This document shows, one piece after another, positions 35,336-43,758 of a stretch of 64,000 bases of DNA (positions within the stretch are counted from its first letter, which is position 1; every line of letters starts with the position of its first letter). Origin of the DNA: Acidobacteriaceae bacterium (GTDB taxonomy: Bacteria > Acidobacteriota > Terriglobia > Bryobacterales > Bryobacteraceae); contig JAFAYL010000013.1 of NCBI GenBank assembly GCA_019240405.1, forward strand, positions 336,542 through 400,541, written 5' to 3'. Below the pieces are notes generated by a model. That model saw only the letters and a list, made by a program, of their open reading frames with translations. It searched no databases and was not told the DNA's origin. Made by a program: the position numbers and the translations under genes.

Positions 35336-37039
35336 ATGAAATCGAAAATTTGGATCGCCACACTCTGCCTTTTGGCAGGGTTTACGGTTCACGCTCAAAC
35401 CACGGTCACGACCACCGGCGGGACGGCCAATATCGTCGCCAAATACTCCGGCTCATCGACCATCGTCAATTCACTGCTGTTTGATAACGGCTCGAGCGTG
35501 GCGCTCGGCACCACTAGTCCCACGGCTACGTTTCACATCGCCACGCCGGAAACAGCTTCGAAACCCGGTCTGTTGTTGAGCGGTTCGTGGTTTACTGGCG
35601 GCACCGCGAGCACGAATCTGCCGGAGTTGCTGATTCAGCCCGCAGGTGCCACATCCAACAACTGGTCCTCGAGCGGCACGGCGCTGGGCATTAACGCTTC
35701 AAGCACATTCAAGGGGTACTTCATTGTTACGCAGCTAAACGGAGCGAACAGGTTCTATGTCTCCAGTGGCGGCGGAGTGGGCGCGAACTATATTGCAAAT
35801 CCTGTCTCGCTGAACTACGTCGAACTGGCGATGGGCACGACCGGCGCGGTCATGAGCCGCAATATCGCGGACTCGCATCCCGCTCTGATCGTGCAGCAGC
35901 AAAATGCCAGCTCGACGGGCGACATTCTAGATTTGAAGAGCAGCTCGTCAACGCTGCTGGTTGTGCAGCATGGGGGTAACGTCGGCATCGGCACGACTTC
36001 GCCGTCGTCGCTGCTGACGGTAGCCGGTTCGATCCGCTCGACCAGCGGCGGCTTCACATTTCCCGATAACACGGTGCAGACCACGGCAGCGGTGAGCGGT
36101 CTGAGTGCGGTAAGCCACGACGGCACTCTCACCGGGGCCGGAACGGGCGCATCCCCGTTGGGCATTAATGTTCCGCTGTCGCTCACAAGCAGTTTCACGA
36201 CTCTGAGCGTCGCCAGCACGGGCGCCGGATATTACGGCGCCGCGGTTTCCGGAGGCCCCAGCGCTATCGGGATTTGGGCAGCAGGCGGCGCCACCGACGG
36301 GACAGGCGAACCCGGACCTGGGACGTACTTTTTGGGAGGACAAGGAAACGCATCGATAGGCGGAGCTAGCGGTGCTCAGGGACAGGGCGGCACCGGATCT
36401 ATCGGCGGGGATGGCGTCGATGGTTTTGGTGGCAGTGGCATCTCGGACCAAGGTGGCTATGGCATTTATGGCGCTGGCGGTCAAAATGCCGATGGATCCT
36501 GCTGCTATTTTGCCGGCTATTTCGATGGCGACGTCTACGTAAACGGCAATGTAGACAAGAGCGGCGGTTCATTCAAAATCGACCATCCGCTCGATCCGGC
36601 AAATAAGTATCTCTATCACTCGTTTGTCGAATCGCCGGACATGAAGAATATTTACGACGGTAACGTGATCACCGATGGAAGCGGCTTCGCAACCGTAACG
36701 CTCCCCGAATGGTTTGAGGTGCTGAATCGCGATTTCCGTTATCAGCTTACGGTGATCGGACAGTTCGCGCAAGCCATAATCGCCAAAGAAATCGACAACC
36801 ACCAATTCACAATCAGGACGGACAAGCCGAACGTCAAAGTCTCCTGGCAAGTAACCGGCATCCGGCAGGACGCCTGGGCCAATGCGCACCGCATTCCGGT
36901 CGAAGAAGAGAAATCGGAGAGAGCCCGCGGGCACTACTTGCATCCAGAGCTCTATAACGAGCCGCCCGAGCGATCCGAGCTTTACGCTGAGCGCCCCGAT
37001 CTGATGCGCAAGCTTGCGGAACGGCGCAAGCCGCGGTAG
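35336..37039 (+). CDS. tail-fibre/surface-like secreted protein, intact paralogue
   Basis: This is the 567-residue tandem copy of the preceding gene, with the same signal peptide, near-identical first ~200 residues, the GGNVGIGTTSPSSLLTVAGS head repeat and the same C-terminal domain (KIDHPLDPANKYLYHSFVES). The central Gly/Ala-rich part (~residues 290-395) differs from the first copy. The C-terminal domain is found on many Acidobacteria and Bacteroidetes exported proteins that resemble phage tail fibres with a chaperone-like tip. It is probably secreted and oligomeric. Substrate or partner unknown. The ribosome-binding site is GAAAGGAG before the ATG. Confidence 0.88.
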   Translation: MKSKIWIATLCLLAGFTVHAQTTVTTTGGTANIVAKYSGSSTIVNSLLFDNGSSVALGTTSPTATFHIATPETASKPGLLLSGSWFTGGTASTNLPELLIQPAGATSNNWSSSGTALGINASSTFKGYFIVTQLNGANRFYVSSGGGVGANYIANPVSLNYVELAMGTTGAVMSRNIADSHPALIVQQQNASSTGDILDLKSSSSTLLVVQHGGNVGIGTTSPSSLLTVAGSIRSTSGGFTFPDNTVQTTAAVSGLSAVSHDGTLTGAGTGASPLGINVPLSLTSSFTTLSVASTGAGYYGAAVSGGPSAIGIWAAGGATDGTGEPGPGTYFLGGQGNASIGGASGAQGQGGTGSIGGDGVDGFGGSGISDQGGYGIYGAGGQNADGSCCYFAGYFDGDVYVNGNVDKSGGSFKIDHPLDPANKYLYHSFVESPDMKNIYDGNVITDGSGFATVTLPEWFEVLNRDFRYQLTVIGQFAQAIIAKEIDNHQFTIRTDKPNVKVSWQVTGIRQDAWANAHRIPVEEEKSERARGHYLHPELYNEPPERSELYAERPDLMRKLAERRKPR

Positions 37040-37142
37040 CCCAGCCTCTATTCGTTCTCGATGCGTAGCTGAACGCCTGGAACCCCCACGACCATAATAA
37101 GGCTGGAGGTGCGGCGGCCTGGCGTTTCTTTCTTTTCAGGAC

Positions 37143-37868
37143 GTGAGTTACCGCGCAGGCGGGCTCACGATCCTGGACGGCCTCAGCTTGGAGGTCGAAA
37201 GGAGCGAGACGCTTGTATTACTGGGCAGAAGCGGATCCGGGAAAACCACAGCGCTGCGGCTGATTAATCGCATGCTGAAGCCGACCGGTGGGAGTGTGTG
37301 GATTGACGGACAGAATACAAGCGATCTCGACGGAATCGAGCTGCGCCGCAGAATCGGATACGTCATCCAGGAGTTTGGGCTGCTGCCGCACTGGACAGTC
37401 GAACAAAATGTCACTCTGGTTCCGCGCCTTTTAGGATGGCCAATTGAACGGCAGCGGCAAAGAGCGAGAGAGTTGCTCGAGCAAGTTGGGCTATCGCCAG
37501 ATGAGTTAGGTAGCCGCTTCCCGCATCAGCTTTCGGGAGGGCAGCGGCAGCGAGTTGGCGTCGCGCGGGCACTTGCGGCAGAGCCCAAACTGCTGCTGTT
37601 TGATGAGCCGTTCGGCGCACTTGATCCCGTGACGCGGCACGAAATGCAACAGCAGTTCCTGGAACTCCGCAAACGCTATGGTGTTGCGTCCGTGTTCGTC
37701 ACGCACGATTTGGTCGAGGCGCTCACAATTGCAACACGCATTGCGGTGCTTGATCGAGGGAGGCTTGAAGTGGTCGCGAGTCCCGATGAATTCTTCGACG
37801 TGAAAACTCCTGTTGTCCGAGCCTTCGTAGACACCTTGCCAAAGGAAATGTGGGGAAAGCGAGCTTGA
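37143..37868 (+). CDS. ABC transporter ATP-binding protein, glycine-betaine/OpuCA-like
   Basis: A 241-residue ABC ATPase with Walker A GRSGSGKTT (28-36), Q-loop YVIQEFGLLPHW, signature LSGGQRQRVGVARAL, Walker B LLLFDEPFGALDP, and H-loop FVTHDLVEAL. The QEFGLLPHWTVEQNV region and the QxxFLELRKRYG helix resemble OpuCA/ProV-type compatible-solute importers. Reading back in frame gives a CTG at 37119 after GGAGG, which would add the natural N-terminal strand AFLSFQDVSY; the true start may therefore be CTG 37119 rather than GTG 37143. No permease or binding-protein gene is next to it, so its partners are unknown. Confidence 0.9.
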   Translation: MSYRAGGLTILDGLSLEVERSETLVLLGRSGSGKTTALRLINRMLKPTGGSVWIDGQNTSDLDGIELRRRIGYVIQEFGLLPHWTVEQNVTLVPRLLGWPIERQRQRARELLEQVGLSPDELGSRFPHQLSGGQRQRVGVARALAAEPKLLLFDEPFGALDPVTRHEMQQQFLELRKRYGVASVFVTHDLVEALTIATRIAVLDRGRLEVVASPDEFFDVKTPVVRAFVDTLPKEMWGKRA

Positions 37869-37876
37869 TAATCGCT

Positions 37877-40543
37877 TTATTCTTCCCGTAGCGTGCGCGC
37901 TGGGTCCGTGTGAACTGCACGGTGCGCAGGATTCCAGCAGGCCAGAAGGGAAGCCGCAATCATCACGAGAAGGGCTGAAATATAAGCGGCGGGGTCTCGC
38001 GGGCTGACTCCATAGAGTATGGCCGAGAGGACTCGTCCAGCAAAAAGCGTGATGGCTGCCCCGATAGAAATACCCGCGGCGCAGAGCACGAGAGTACGGC
38101 TGAAGAGTGCCGAGAGAACCTGGCTCGATCTTGCGCCCAAAGCCATTCGAATGCCGATTTCGCGTGTCCTCCGCGCTACTGCATATGCGACTAAGCCAAA
38201 CAAGCCGGTCGAGGCGAGCACCAGAGCAAGCAAGCCAAACAAGCTGAGGACGATGGCCGCAACCCGGGCAGGGAAGAGTGGTAACGCAAGCTGATCTTTT
38301 AGGCTGGCCTCGTTCGAGATTGCCAGTTCGGGATTCAAGTCAAGCACGGTTTTGCGGAGCGATTGCAATGCGGCGTGTGGCGGAAGCGGGCCTCGGGCGA
38401 CGAGCGTTGTCCACGTGATGTCTGTTTGGGCAATCGGGCGAAAGACTGCAGGATGCGGATCTTCTCCGAGGTATTCATACTTGCCGGTCTCTACTACTCC
38501 CACGATTTTGAGACCCTTGTCCGATGGATCCGTACTCAAGCGCACTTGCTTTCCCAGCGGATTCTCGTGCGGAAAGAGCAAATCCACAAGGGCTTCATTC
38601 ACGATGGCGACTTGTGGCGATCCGTCGCGATCCCGGGCGTCGAAATCTCGCCCGAACAAAAGGCGAGTACCGGCAGCGTGAAGATAACCCGGAGAAACAT
38701 TGTATATGGTTGCTCCATGCGTATCAGAGATCTTCGGCAGCGGACGATCCGGACGCGAGATGACGCCGTTATTTCCGTGATCAAGGCGAAGCGGCATGTT
38801 GCTGGTGATTCCGACGGCTTCGAATCCGGGTAGTTCGGATGCTTTTTCGATCAGTGTGGCGGCAAAGCGCCGGCTTTGTTCGGGACTGTAGCCTTTCAAA
38901 CGAAGATCAAAGGAAACAGAAACCGCCCGATTCGGATCGTAGCCGAGATTCAGACTCATGGCATTTTGCAAACTGCGCACGACTAGCGCGGAGCTAATAA
39001 CCAGAACCACAGACAGCGCGATCTGGCCGATGACCAGAACGTCGCGAGCACTGACGCGTCGCAAACGATTTGAAATTGGTTCTTCCTTCAGACTTGGAAT
39101 GATATCGGTGTGAATCGACTGTAGCGCAGGCGCGAGGCCGAAAATCACCGTTGCCAGAGCGGCCAATCCGAGAGTGAAGGAGAGTACGGTCACGTCTGGC
39201 CGGAGACTTGCGTTGAACGGAATGTCGAACGCGGACCGCCAGGAACTGAACAGATAACAGCCGCCGGTCGCAAGAGCGAAACCGGCGGCTCCGCCAATGA
39301 ATGCGAGTAGGATGCTTTCGGTCATGAGCTGCCGGAGAAGACGAAATCTACTAGCGCCGAGCGCGAGCCGGATGCCGATTTCGCGATGGCGATCCGAAGC
39401 GCGAGCCAGCAACATGCCAGCAAGATTGACGCAGGCGAGAAGCAGCACCAGCCCAGCCAAGCTCGTCAGAACCACGCCAAAGCGGGTGATCGGCTTTCGA
39501 AGAGCATCTCCAATGAGACCGGGTCGGACTAAATGGAAGCGGGATCTGGGATCTACTTCGTCGGGATATATACGAGCTATCTGACGTGCAATCTGATCGA
39601 GATTCGCTTCAGCTTGCGCGACCGAAACACCCGGTTTGAGACGCCCCATCGTCCAGATGTTGCCGGCCCAACGCGCGTGGTACCAATCGTTATCCGGCTC
39701 TATTGCCAGTTCCATGCTCATGGGAACCCAGAAGTCGCATGACAGGATGAGCTCTGTGCCGGTAAACTGCGGTGACGCGATACCGATGATCGTAAAGGGA
39801 TACCCGTTGAGTTTCACAACCCGGCCGATAACACGTGGATCAGCGGCGAAATGACCGTGCCAATAGCGATCGCTAATGACGACTACCGGGTGAGCGCCGG
39901 GTACATTATCTTCGGCGGGGGTGAAGAATCGGCCAAGCTGAGGTTTAATCCCGAGAGTCTCGAAATAGTTACCAGTTGCTTCGTATCCCCAGACGAGAAA
40001 GTTCTCTCGTGGCCGGACGCCCAAGTTGACGATATTCACGCGCGTGGCTACGATCTGCGAGAAGACGCTGTTCTGATCGCGGAAGATGACGTAATTGGGA
40101 TACGACATGTTGGCCGCGCTGCCCCAGTTGAGAGAGAAAAGTTGCTCCGGATTGGACACAGGCAGGGAACGCAATAGAACGTTATCGATAAAAGTAAACA
40201 CAAACGTGTTCGCGCCGATACCGAGCGCAAGTGTCAGGATTGCGGCGGCGGTAAATAATGGTGTGCGGCGCAGCATTTGCAGGGCATAACGCAAATCGCG
40301 GGCCAGATTCTCGAGTAACGCTGTGCCGCGCTGGTCACGGCATTCTTCCCTGAATAGAGCGTTGGGACCGATCAGCCGGTGTGCAGCATAGCGGGCTTCT
40401 TCAGGCGACATGCCGTTGCGAATGTTGCTCTCAATCTCCTGATTCAGGTGATCTTGAAACTCAGCATCGAGATCGGCGTCGACGCGGCGGACGTTCAGCA
40501 ATGACCGCCAAAACATCCGGAATTTCTCTAGCCAGCGCACCAT
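37877..40543 (-). CDS. ADOP-family permease (acidobacterial duplicated orphan permease)
   Basis: At 888 residues this shows the ADOP layout: a short cytoplasmic N-terminal domain (DADLDAEFQDHLNQEIESNI, then MSPEEARYAAHRLIG), a first membrane segment after ALQMLRRTPLFTAAAILTLALGIGAN, and two MacB periplasmic domains each with FtsX-type permease cores (VNLAGMLLARASDRHREIGI and VAYAVARRTREIGIRMALG). It is an orphan permease without its own ATPase gene adjoining, although an ABC ATPase stands convergent 8 bases away. padR lies directly upstream on the same strand, the usual pairing. Substrate unknown. Confidence 0.95.
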   Translation of the reverse strand: MVRWLEKFRMFWRSLLNVRRVDADLDAEFQDHLNQEIESNIRNGMSPEEARYAAHRLIGPNALFREECRDQRGTALLENLARDLRYALQMLRRTPLFTAAAILTLALGIGANTFVFTFIDNVLLRSLPVSNPEQLFSLNWGSAANMSYPNYVIFRDQNSVFSQIVATRVNIVNLGVRPRENFLVWGYEATGNYFETLGIKPQLGRFFTPAEDNVPGAHPVVVISDRYWHGHFAADPRVIGRVVKLNGYPFTIIGIASPQFTGTELILSCDFWVPMSMELAIEPDNDWYHARWAGNIWTMGRLKPGVSVAQAEANLDQIARQIARIYPDEVDPRSRFHLVRPGLIGDALRKPITRFGVVLTSLAGLVLLLACVNLAGMLLARASDRHREIGIRLALGASRFRLLRQLMTESILLAFIGGAAGFALATGGCYLFSSWRSAFDIPFNASLRPDVTVLSFTLGLAALATVIFGLAPALQSIHTDIIPSLKEEPISNRLRRVSARDVLVIGQIALSVVLVISSALVVRSLQNAMSLNLGYDPNRAVSVSFDLRLKGYSPEQSRRFAATLIEKASELPGFEAVGITSNMPLRLDHGNNGVISRPDRPLPKISDTHGATIYNVSPGYLHAAGTRLLFGRDFDARDRDGSPQVAIVNEALVDLLFPHENPLGKQVRLSTDPSDKGLKIVGVVETGKYEYLGEDPHPAVFRPIAQTDITWTTLVARGPLPPHAALQSLRKTVLDLNPELAISNEASLKDQLALPLFPARVAAIVLSLFGLLALVLASTGLFGLVAYAVARRTREIGIRMALGARSSQVLSALFSRTLVLCAAGISIGAAITLFAGRVLSAILYGVSPRDPAAYISALLVMIAASLLACWNPAHRAVHTDPARTLREE

Positions 40544-40549
40544 GTTCTC

Positions 40550-40879
40550 CTAGACGGCGTCGATGACGAGGCCGATGGCGTTTGAGAGGCGACGCCAATT
40601 CTTTAGCTCGGAGTTGAGACGCTTCCGGCCGGCTGCAGTTAGGGAGTAAAATTTCGCCCGCCGGTTGTTTTCGGAGCTCTTCCATTCGGCTTTAATCCAC
40701 CCCTGGTGCTCTAACCTGTGTAAAGCCGGATAAAGCGAACCTTGCTGAACCTGGAGAACATCATTTGATATCTGAACGATTCGCTTCGCCACTGCCCAAC
40801 CGTTCATGGGCTCGAGCGAAAGAGCTTTAAGAATCAGCAGGTCAAGCGTGCCCTGCACAAGATCCGTCGGTTTACCCAA
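40550..40879 (-). CDS. PadR-family transcriptional regulator
   Basis: This 109-residue winged-helix regulator starts LVQGTLDLLILKALSLEPMNG, continues with VQQGSLYPALHRLEHQGWIK and ends with RRAKFYSLTAAGRKRL, all standard PadR elements. Members are usually repressors that control the neighbouring membrane protein; here the ADOP permease gene follows after 6 bases. A perfect 12-bp inverted repeat lies ~17 bases upstream of its start and overlaps a promoter-like sequence, so autoregulation is likely. Confidence 0.96.
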   Translation of the reverse strand: MGKPTDLVQGTLDLLILKALSLEPMNGWAVAKRIVQISNDVLQVQQGSLYPALHRLEHQGWIKAEWKSSENNRRAKFYSLTAAGRKRLNSELKNWRRLSNAIGLVIDAV

Positions 40880-40895
40880 AACGAGAATACCTCTC

Positions 40896-40931
40896 GACTA
40901 TCTACAATACCCGGATTCTTTGTAGATAGTC
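40896..40931 (-). promoter_or_regulatory. PadR operator-like palindrome overlapping the padR-ADOP promoter
   Basis: GACTATCTACAA (40896-40907) is repeated in perfect inverted form as TTGTAGATAGTC (40920-40931) around a 12-base spacer. On the minus strand the palindrome overlaps TTGACT (-35-like, 40933-40928) and, 18 bases further, TATTGT (-10-like). The arrangement fits an operator that blocks padR-ADOP transcription, as known PadR repressors do at their own promoters. Confidence 0.75.
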
Positions 40932-40985
40932 AAGGGGACCGCCGAATTTACTACCGCAGTTCCGTCGCGTTAATATCGGACTGCC

Positions 40986-41633
40986 TTGCACGCTTACCTT
41001 GTCCAGTGGCTCACCGCGATCACGGCGGTGTTCTTCATCGTGGACCCGTTCGCCGCGACCCCAGCGTTCCTTGGCATGACTGCCGGCTACGAGCACGCTC
41101 GGCGTAAGCAGATGGCTCGGCGCGCATCCCTCACATGCCTCGTGATTCTCAGTGTGTTTGCAACGGTCGGCAAGTACCTGTTCCGCGTATTTGGTATTTC
41201 ACTCCCGGCATTTAAGTTTGCCGGCGGCCTATTGCTGCTGCTCGTCGCGCTGGACATGCTGCAAGCCCGGCGCTCCCGAACTCGTGAAACTCCAGAAGAG
41301 CAAAGCGATGCGTGCGAAATCGAAGATGTGGGCATTATCCCGATGGGCATTCCGATGCTCGCTGGTCCCGGTTCCATCTCGACGGTGATGGTGCTTGTCG
41401 GACAGGCGCCGACATGGCAAGGAGCGATTCCCGTAGTGGCCGGCATCCTCTTTACATCCGCGGTATGTTACATCGTACTCGCGAGCGCCGATCGTGTCGA
41501 AGCCGTGCTAGGGGAACTCGGTATTCGCGTCGTCACGCGCCTCATGGGTCTCATGCTGACGGCTATCGCTTTTCAGTTTTTTGTGAGCGCGCTCGTCGAT
41601 CTCCATGTGATCGCGCCGGTCGCGTTGCCGTGA
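40986..41633 (+). CDS. MarC-family membrane protein
   Basis: A 215-residue integral membrane protein with about six segments, of the UPF0056/MarC family (WLTAITAVFFIVDPFAATPAF at the N terminus, FAGGLLLLLVALDMLQAR, GIPMLAGPGSISTVMVL). The family's transport role is poorly defined. Start is TTG at 40986. It is divergent from padR, with the palindrome 40896-40931 between them, so PadR could also affect it. Confidence 0.93.
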   Translation: MHAYLVQWLTAITAVFFIVDPFAATPAFLGMTAGYEHARRKQMARRASLTCLVILSVFATVGKYLFRVFGISLPAFKFAGGLLLLLVALDMLQARRSRTRETPEEQSDACEIEDVGIIPMGIPMLAGPGSISTVMVLVGQAPTWQGAIPVVAGILFTSAVCYIVLASADRVEAVLGELGIRVVTRLMGLMLTAIAFQFFVSALVDLHVIAPVALP

Positions 41634-41673
41634 TGACCGCTATTTCGCGACACGCCTTCGACAAGCCGCGCGC

Positions 41674-42498
41674 TCAGCGGCGCCTAAGTACAAATTCGTT
41701 ACAGCCGAGCGTGTGGGTGGTATGTAACCGGGTTAGCTCGAACTCACGCGCTCTGAAGAACTCGAAGACCTCGCCGGGAGCGGCCACTTCAAACGGGTAA
41801 CCGCCCACCCAATCGACCAGATCCCGCCACAGCGACATGCCTCGATCGGAGTATTTCTCGAACAACGCGTGGGGGTTGCCTCGTAAAAAGCCGCGAATCA
41901 GTGGAGCTGCATAGAGGCGCGCGAAGGCAAGCGCCAAAAGGGGAGCGCGCAAGAATGGATGGCGATTGTAGGCTTTCTTGATCGTTTTCCAGCGCCGGCT
42001 GATGCCGCCTTGATCGTTGTAAAGCGCGATGAACAGTGATCCGCCTGGACGCACCAGTGTTGCGGCATTGCTCAGCGCCTGCCACATCGCTCCCGTGTGA
42101 TGCAGAACGCCCCACGAGTAGACAACGTCGAACTGGCCTAATTTTCCGAGGTAATCGGAATCCAAGATCGATGCCTCTTCGATGCGCCAGTACTCATCAT
42201 CGGGGAAATAGCGGCGTTTCAGCTCCCGCGTGCAAGCGACCGATTTCGGATCGAAATCGAAGGAATGTACACAAGCGCCTAAACGCCGGGCCGCGAGACT
42301 AAAGAGCCCGCTACCGGAGCCGGCGTCAAGAAAGGTCCGGTCGTGAAGGCTGTGAACCTGAAGCATTTCGCATAGGCTTTTCTCCGCGGCCGAGATGCGG
42401 GCTTCAGTCAGAGAATCGAGAAAGCGCCGCCAGTTTTCCCCGAATTCGAAGCGCTCGCCGCGCCCGATTTCGGCGGCATGGGTTGCCATGGAACTCAT
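41674..42498 (-). CDS. class I SAM-dependent methyltransferase
   Basis: At 274 residues this shows a classical methyltransferase domain: motif I TFLDAGSGSGLFSLAARRLG, acidic motif VHSFDFDPKSVACTRELK, motif IV DVVYSWGVLHHTGAMWQALS and VRPGGSLFIALYND. The C-terminal ~100 residues are helical (WKTIKKAYNRHPFLRAPLLA) and may recognise the substrate. It resembles small-molecule or lipid methyltransferases such as the Coq5/UbiE group by the HHTG motif, but the substrate is not determined. ATG at 42498. Confidence 0.93.
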   Translation of the reverse strand: MSSMATHAAEIGRGERFEFGENWRRFLDSLTEARISAAEKSLCEMLQVHSLHDRTFLDAGSGSGLFSLAARRLGACVHSFDFDPKSVACTRELKRRYFPDDEYWRIEEASILDSDYLGKLGQFDVVYSWGVLHHTGAMWQALSNAATLVRPGGSLFIALYNDQGGISRRWKTIKKAYNRHPFLRAPLLALAFARLYAAPLIRGFLRGNPHALFEKYSDRGMSLWRDLVDWVGGYPFEVAAPGEVFEFFRAREFELTRLHTTHTLGCNEFVLRRR

Positions 42499-42629
42499 CG
42501 AATTCTCAACCGTTCATACCATTTATCGATTGGTTGCAGGGCTTGCGCTATAGGCCGGTCTTCCATCGAGGGATATGCATAGGCGCCGCAGCCGGCCTCT
42601 AGAAATTTGGGGAGCGCGGCTTGAACGAG

Positions 42630-43529
42630 TTAGCGCATGGCTGGAATTGCGGCATCAGAGCTGTTTGGAATCGCTTCGAGCTCGGTGTGGCGAGCAGTTA
42701 TGAGGCCCTCAATGGCGTTTAACTGAGCGTCTACATCGTCGAGTGAAAATTCGAACCCACCGTGTGGAAGATTCGGGCAGGATTCGGCGGAGGGCGGGGC
42801 GGGCGAAGCATGCTTCGTGCTTACAGGTACGATTTGGCCGGCGGGTGCTGTGGTGTCGAGCCGCTGCTGTTGCAGGTGGCGCAGCTCGGCTAAATCTTTT
42901 TCGCGGTGACGGCGCAGACGCGATTCCTGGAGCTGGAGATTTCGAAGCTGCTTCTCATAGTGCAGGTAGGTGTGCATCTGAATAAGGCTGTTTTGGAGAT
43001 CGGGGGCACGATCAGCGAACTGTGGGGCGAACTGCTCATAACCAGAGGCGTAGATGGCCATTTCGAGAGCGGGAATCCGCATAAGGCGCCAGGCGTGATC
43101 AGCGAGGGCCTGGACGAGCTCGATTTCGCGGCGGCCAACCGGATGGAATTCATTCGCAAAATCCTGGACGTGCTGTTGATAGAGAGCGGCATCGTCGGAA
43201 GGAAGCAGAACCGTGCGGCCCGTGAGGCCGTTTTTCACGGCGTTCAGGGAGGACCTGGCTTTACCTTGTTCCGTGCGCGGGCCAGTTGAGAGTTGAGAAT
43301 TCGCGCGATTCGCGGCGAATTGGGCGGGGGAGATGCGTAAAGCTGGAATGTCTGACTCGTCGCGAAGTTCGGTACCGGCGTGTTCAAGCGGGCCGGGCGA
43401 TGCCGCGGCCCCTACGGAGTTCGGAGCGAGATCTTCGATGGCGGTTGAAAAAACGAAGCCATTTGCGGCTTTGCGGGCCTGTTTTCGTTGTTGGCGCTCG
43501 GCGGCGCGGCGGATTTGGCGGGATGTCAT
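42630..43529 (-). CDS. Acidobacteria-type repeated-family protein of unknown function (STGPRT...GK motif)
   Basis: I start at ATG 43529 (MTSRQIRRAAERQQRKQARK), which gives 299 residues; a longer frame opens at 43559. The first 90 residues are Arg/Ala-rich and the C-terminal part is charged and Pro-rich. The best-conserved element is NSQLSTGPRTEQGKARSSLN, then AVKNGLTGRTVLLPSDDAAL, followed by a helical stretch (YQQHVQDFANEFHPVGRREI). This family is common in multiple copies in Acidobacteria genomes and has no known function. A link to DNA/RNA by the basic N terminus is only a guess. Confidence 0.75.
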   Translation of the reverse strand: MTSRQIRRAAERQQRKQARKAANGFVFSTAIEDLAPNSVGAAASPGPLEHAGTELRDESDIPALRISPAQFAANRANSQLSTGPRTEQGKARSSLNAVKNGLTGRTVLLPSDDAALYQQHVQDFANEFHPVGRREIELVQALADHAWRLMRIPALEMAIYASGYEQFAPQFADRAPDLQNSLIQMHTYLHYEKQLRNLQLQESRLRRHREKDLAELRHLQQQRLDTTAPAGQIVPVSTKHASPAPPSAESCPNLPHGGFEFSLDDVDAQLNAIEGLITARHTELEAIPNSSDAAIPAMR

Positions 43530-43723
43530 AAGAGTGGCTAGAACGTAGCACAAAGACACGCGAAATCGGATGACAGATGTCGGTGGAAGGGAGACTAAGC
43601 GATGTGGATTCTAGGTGAAAGAAATATTTTTGTTGGTTGTGACTGGGTGGAGTTGGGGGATGAAATTTGAGCCTGGAGTGGGCCGGAAACTGAGCTGATC
43701 GTTCACTCGATTTTGAAATTCCC

Positions 43724-43752
43724 TTGACAGAATATTCTATAAAAGGCATACT
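43724..43752 (+). promoter_or_regulatory. promoter of the HigB-XRE toxin-antitoxin pair
   Basis: TTGACA (43724-43729) and CATACT (43747-43752) with a 17-base spacer make a near-consensus sigma-70 promoter. The toxin ATG is at 43759, so a transcript starting about 7 bases after the -10 would be essentially leaderless. The spacer holds GAATATTC (43730-43737), a perfect palindrome that could be an operator site. Confidence 0.75.
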
Positions 43753-43758
43753 GTAGAT

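Noticed and set aside
33604..37039. Prophage, because of tail-fibre-like proteins
   Set aside because: There are no other phage genes nearby, and these proteins carry signal peptides, so exported host proteins are more likely.
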